64,000 nt of DNA from Devosia sp. 67-54 (lineage in GTDB: Bacteria; Pseudomonadota; Alphaproteobacteria; Rhizobiales; Devosiaceae), in contig NZ_MKVA01000005.1 of the NCBI RefSeq assembly GCF_001899075.1, positions 620,001-684,000 of the forward strand, read 5' to 3'. Shown one piece after another: positions 61,765 through 64,000 of the stretch. The notes below the pieces were generated by a model. That model saw only the letters and a program-made list of their open reading frames with translations. It did not search any database and had not been told where the DNA came from. Within the stretch, counting starts at the first letter, position 1. Each line of letters opens with the position of its first letter. The translations under genes were made by a program, and so were the position numbers.

Positions 61765-64000
61765 ATGCCCTCTTTCTCCCGCGGATTGGAAAAGGCTCTG
61801 CATCAGGCGATGAACCTCGCCCGCGAGCGCGCGCATGAGTTCGCGACGCTCGAGCACCTGCTCCTGGCCCTGACCGACGACCGCGACACTATCGCCGTGC
61901 TCAATGGCTGCGACGTCGACGTCGAGGCGCTGAAGGGCGATCTCGAGGATTTCATCAACGAGGAGCTCGACAGCCTCGTGGTGCCCAACGGCCAGGACGC
62001 GCGGCCGACGGCCGCCTTCCAGCGCGTGATCCAGCGCGCGGTGATCCACGTCCAGTCGTCCGGCAAGGAGGAGGTGACCGGGGCCAATGTGCTCGTCGCC
62101 ATCTTCGCCGAGCGCGAGAGCCATGCCGCCTATTTCCTCGAGCAGCAGGATATGAGCCGGCTGGACGCGGTCAATTTCATTTCGCACGGCATCACCAAGT
62201 CCGGGCCGAACGAGCAGCGCTCGGTGCGCGGCGCCGAGGACGGGCAGGGTAGCGCGCATGGCGAGGAGGGCGGCGGCCAGCAGCGCCAGGGCAACGGGCA
62301 GTCGTCGGCGCTCGCCGATTTCTGCGTCGACCTCAACGCCAAGGCCAAGGCCGGCAAGATCGATCCGCTGATCGGGCGCGATCCGGAGCTGCGCCGCACT
62401 ATCCAGGTGCTGTGCCGGCGCTCCAAGAACAATCCGATCTATGTGGGCGATGCCGGCGTCGGCAAGACCGCCATCGCCGAGGGCCTCGCGCGCAAGATCG
62501 TCGAAGGCGAGGTGCCGGAGGTGCTCAAGGGCGCCACCATCTATGCCCTCGACATGGGCTCGCTGCTCGCCGGTACCCGCTATCGCGGCGATTTCGAGGA
62601 ACGGCTGAAGGCGGTGATGAAGGAGCTCGAAAAGCACCCCGACGCCATCCTGTTCATCGACGAGATCCACACCGTGATCGGCGCCGGCGCCACCTCGGGC
62701 GGAGCGCTTGATGCGTCCAACCTGCTGAAGCCGGCGCTGGCCTCGGGCAACATGCGCTGCATCGGCTCGACGACCTACAAGGAGTACCGGCAGTTCTTCG
62801 AAAAGGACCGCGCGCTGGTCCGCCGCTTCCAGAAGATCGACGTGGCCGAGCCGACGATCTCCGACGCGATCGAGATCGTGAAGGGGCTGCGCCCGTATTT
62901 CGAGGACTACCACAAGCTCAAATATACCGACGACGCGCTGAAGGCCGCCGTCGAGCTCTCGGCTCGCTACATCAACGACCGCAAGCTGCCGGACAAGGCG
63001 ATCGATGTGATCGACGAGACCGGGGCGAGTCAGATGCTGCTGCTCGCCGAGGAGCGCAAGACGCTGATCGACGTGCCCGAGATCGAGGCCACCATCGCGA
63101 CGATGGCCCGCATCCCGCCCAAATCGGTCAGCAAGTCGGACACCGAGCTGCTCGCCGGCCTCGAGGACAACCTGAAACGCGTGGTGTTCGGCCAGGACGC
63201 CGCGATCAGCGCCCTCAGCTCGGCCATCAAGCTCGCCCGCGCCGGCCTGCGCGAGCCGGAAAAGCCGATCGGCTCGTACCTGTTCACCGGCCCGACCGGC
63301 GTCGGCAAGACCGAGGTCGCCAAGCAGCTCGCCGATACGCTCGGGGTCGAGCTGCTGCGCTTCGACATGTCCGAATATATGGAGCGCCACACCGTCAGCC
63401 GGCTGATCGGCGCCCCGCCGGGCTATGTCGGCTTCGACCAGGGGGGCCTTTTGACCGACGGTGTCGACCAGCATCCGCATTGCGTGGTGCTGCTCGACGA
63501 GATCGAGAAGGCCCATCCCGACCTGTTCAACATCCTGTTGCAGGTGATGGACCACGGCAAGCTGACCGACCACAACGGCAAGTCCGTCGACTTCCGTAAC
63601 GTCATCCTGATCATGACGTCGAACGTCGGCGCGATGGAACTGCAGAAATCGCCGATCGGCTTCGGCCGCAAGCGCGAGCAGGGCGACGACGAGGACGCGA
63701 TCAACCGCATGTTCTCGCCGGAGTTCCGCAACCGGCTCGACGCCATCATCTCGTTCGCGCCGCTGCCGCCGGCGATCGTGCGGCAGGTGGTCGAAAAATT
63801 CGTGCTGCAGCTCGAGGGCCAGCTCGCCGAGCGTGGCGTGACCATCAACCTGACGCCCGAGGCGGCGGAGTGGCTGGCCTCGCGCGGCTATGACGAGCGC
63901 ATGGGCGCGCGGCCGCTCGGCCGCGTCATCCAGGAGCACGTCAAGAAACCGTTGGCCGACCAGGTGCTGTTCGGCGAGCTGGTGAATGGCGGCACCGTCA
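61765..64000 (+). CDS. clpA: ATP-dependent Clp protease ATP-binding subunit ClpA (5' part)
   Basis: 745 codons are visible, then the window ends, so the last part is missing. AAA+ unfoldase for ClpP. N-domain [36 protein letters not shown] binds ClpS. First [34 protein letters not shown]. Second [33 protein letters not shown], and [13 protein letters not shown] Gly/Gln-rich spacer lies near residues 155-180. Confidence 0.96.
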   Translation, partial: MPSFSRGLEKALHQAMNLARERAHEFATLEHLLLALTDDRDTIAVLNGCDVDVEALKGDLEDFINEELDSLVVPNGQDARPTAAFQRVIQRAVIHVQSSGKEEVTGANVLVAIFAERESHAAYFLEQQDMSRLDAVNFISHGITKSGPNEQRSVRGAEDGQGSAHGEEGGGQQRQGNGQSSALADFCVDLNAKAKAGKIDPLIGRDPELRRTIQVLCRRSKNNPIYVGDAGVGKTAIAEGLARKIVEGEVPEVLKGATIYALDMGSLLAGTRYRGDFEERLKAVMKELEKHPDAILFIDEIHTVIGAGATSGGALDASNLLKPALASGNMRCIGSTTYKEYRQFFEKDRALVRRFQKIDVAEPTISDAIEIVKGLRPYFEDYHKLKYTDDALKAAVELSARYINDRKLPDKAIDVIDETGASQMLLLAEERKTLIDVPEIEATIATMARIPPKSVSKSDTELLAGLEDNLKRVVFGQDAAISALSSAIKLARAGLREPEKPIGSYLFTGPTGVGKTEVAKQLADTLGVELLRFDMSEYMERHTVSRLIGAPPGYVGFDQGGLLTDGVDQHPHCVVLLDEIEKAHPDLFNILLQVMDHGKLTDHNGKSVDFRNVILIMTSNVGAMELQKSPIGFGRKREQGDDEDAINRMFSPEFRNRLDAIISFAPLPPAIVRQVVEKFVLQLEGQLAERGVTINLTPEAAEWLASRGYDERMGARPLGRVIQEHVKKPLADQVLFGELVNGGTV

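Noticed and set aside
61594-63939. 781-codon open frame antisense to clpS-clpA
   Set aside because: Antisense shadow; ClpA motifs are continuous on the plus strand and only lack a stop because the window ends.

Overview
The window is GC-rich chromosomal DNA from an alphaproteobacterium, most likely Hyphomicrobiales; a Devosia-like genus is possible, but I cannot fix the genus. The evidence is the gene order ssb-gyrA-coaD-ppi-ppi-queA-tgt, a glnB-glnA pair, a MipZ ATPase, a DUF1127 protein, GAAC-N7-GAAC SOS boxes, a CTTG-N18-CYTATNTNNG heat-shock promoter, frequent TTG/GTG starts, and tight head-to-tail packing with 1-4 base overlaps. Nearly all genes are housekeeping genes. The only clear mobile DNA is one IS5-type element next to a VapBC toxin-antitoxin pair.

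Layout. 1-3157: a pair related to the mitochondrial complex I assembly factors NDUFAF3 and NDUFAF6, then trmFO and a glutathione transferase. 3250-7662: a DUF1127 protein, a RutB-like cysteine hydrolase and uvrA. 7831-11040: an SOS box, a stress/membrane cassette (GlsB, YidB/DUF937, DUF1328, AlkB-like hydroxylase), a second SOS box and ssb. The cassette separates uvrA from ssb, which are neighbours in many relatives. 11108-23857: a secreted protein, gyrA, a GNAT enzyme, two LysE exporters, coaD, two cyclophilins, queA, tgt, pgi and a methionine aminopeptidase. 24084-30736: tRNA-Lys, glmU-glmS, aroA and a GGDEF protein. 30819-37356: a DEAD-box helicase, parE, a secreted protein, glnA and glnB.

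37651-48325: a TrxB-like flavoprotein, tRNA-Leu(TAG), tig, a VOC protein, nnr, a repeat protein, a P450, a YbjN protein, clpP, clpX, vapBC and the IS. 48407-57740: cysK, paiB, rimO, a DoxX protein with a large insertion, a DUF4282 protein, lipB, a SpoA/FliN protein, tRNA-Leu(GAG), mgtE, a GST, a DUF1489 protein and mipZ. 57815-64000: a membrane GGDEF protein, a small unknown protein, a D,D-carboxypeptidase with a C-terminal SPOR-like domain, clpS and the 5' part of clpA.

Functional links: protein folding and proteolysis (tig, clpP, clpX, clpS, clpA, two cyclophilins); DNA topology and repair (gyrA, parE, uvrA, ssb); envelope precursors (glmU, glmS, the carboxypeptidase); nitrogen assimilation (glnB, glnA); queuosine tRNA modification (queA, tgt). 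Readable control sites include two SOS operators, a sigma-54-like promoter before glnB and a perfect-consensus heat-shock promoter before clpP. No clearly new multi-gene system is visible. The points most worth checking are the unusual fluoroquinolone-target residues in GyrA, the SOS-flanked cassette, a LysE paralogue with no normal start codon, a structured leader at 35245-35301, and the IS inserted exactly at the vapC stop codon.
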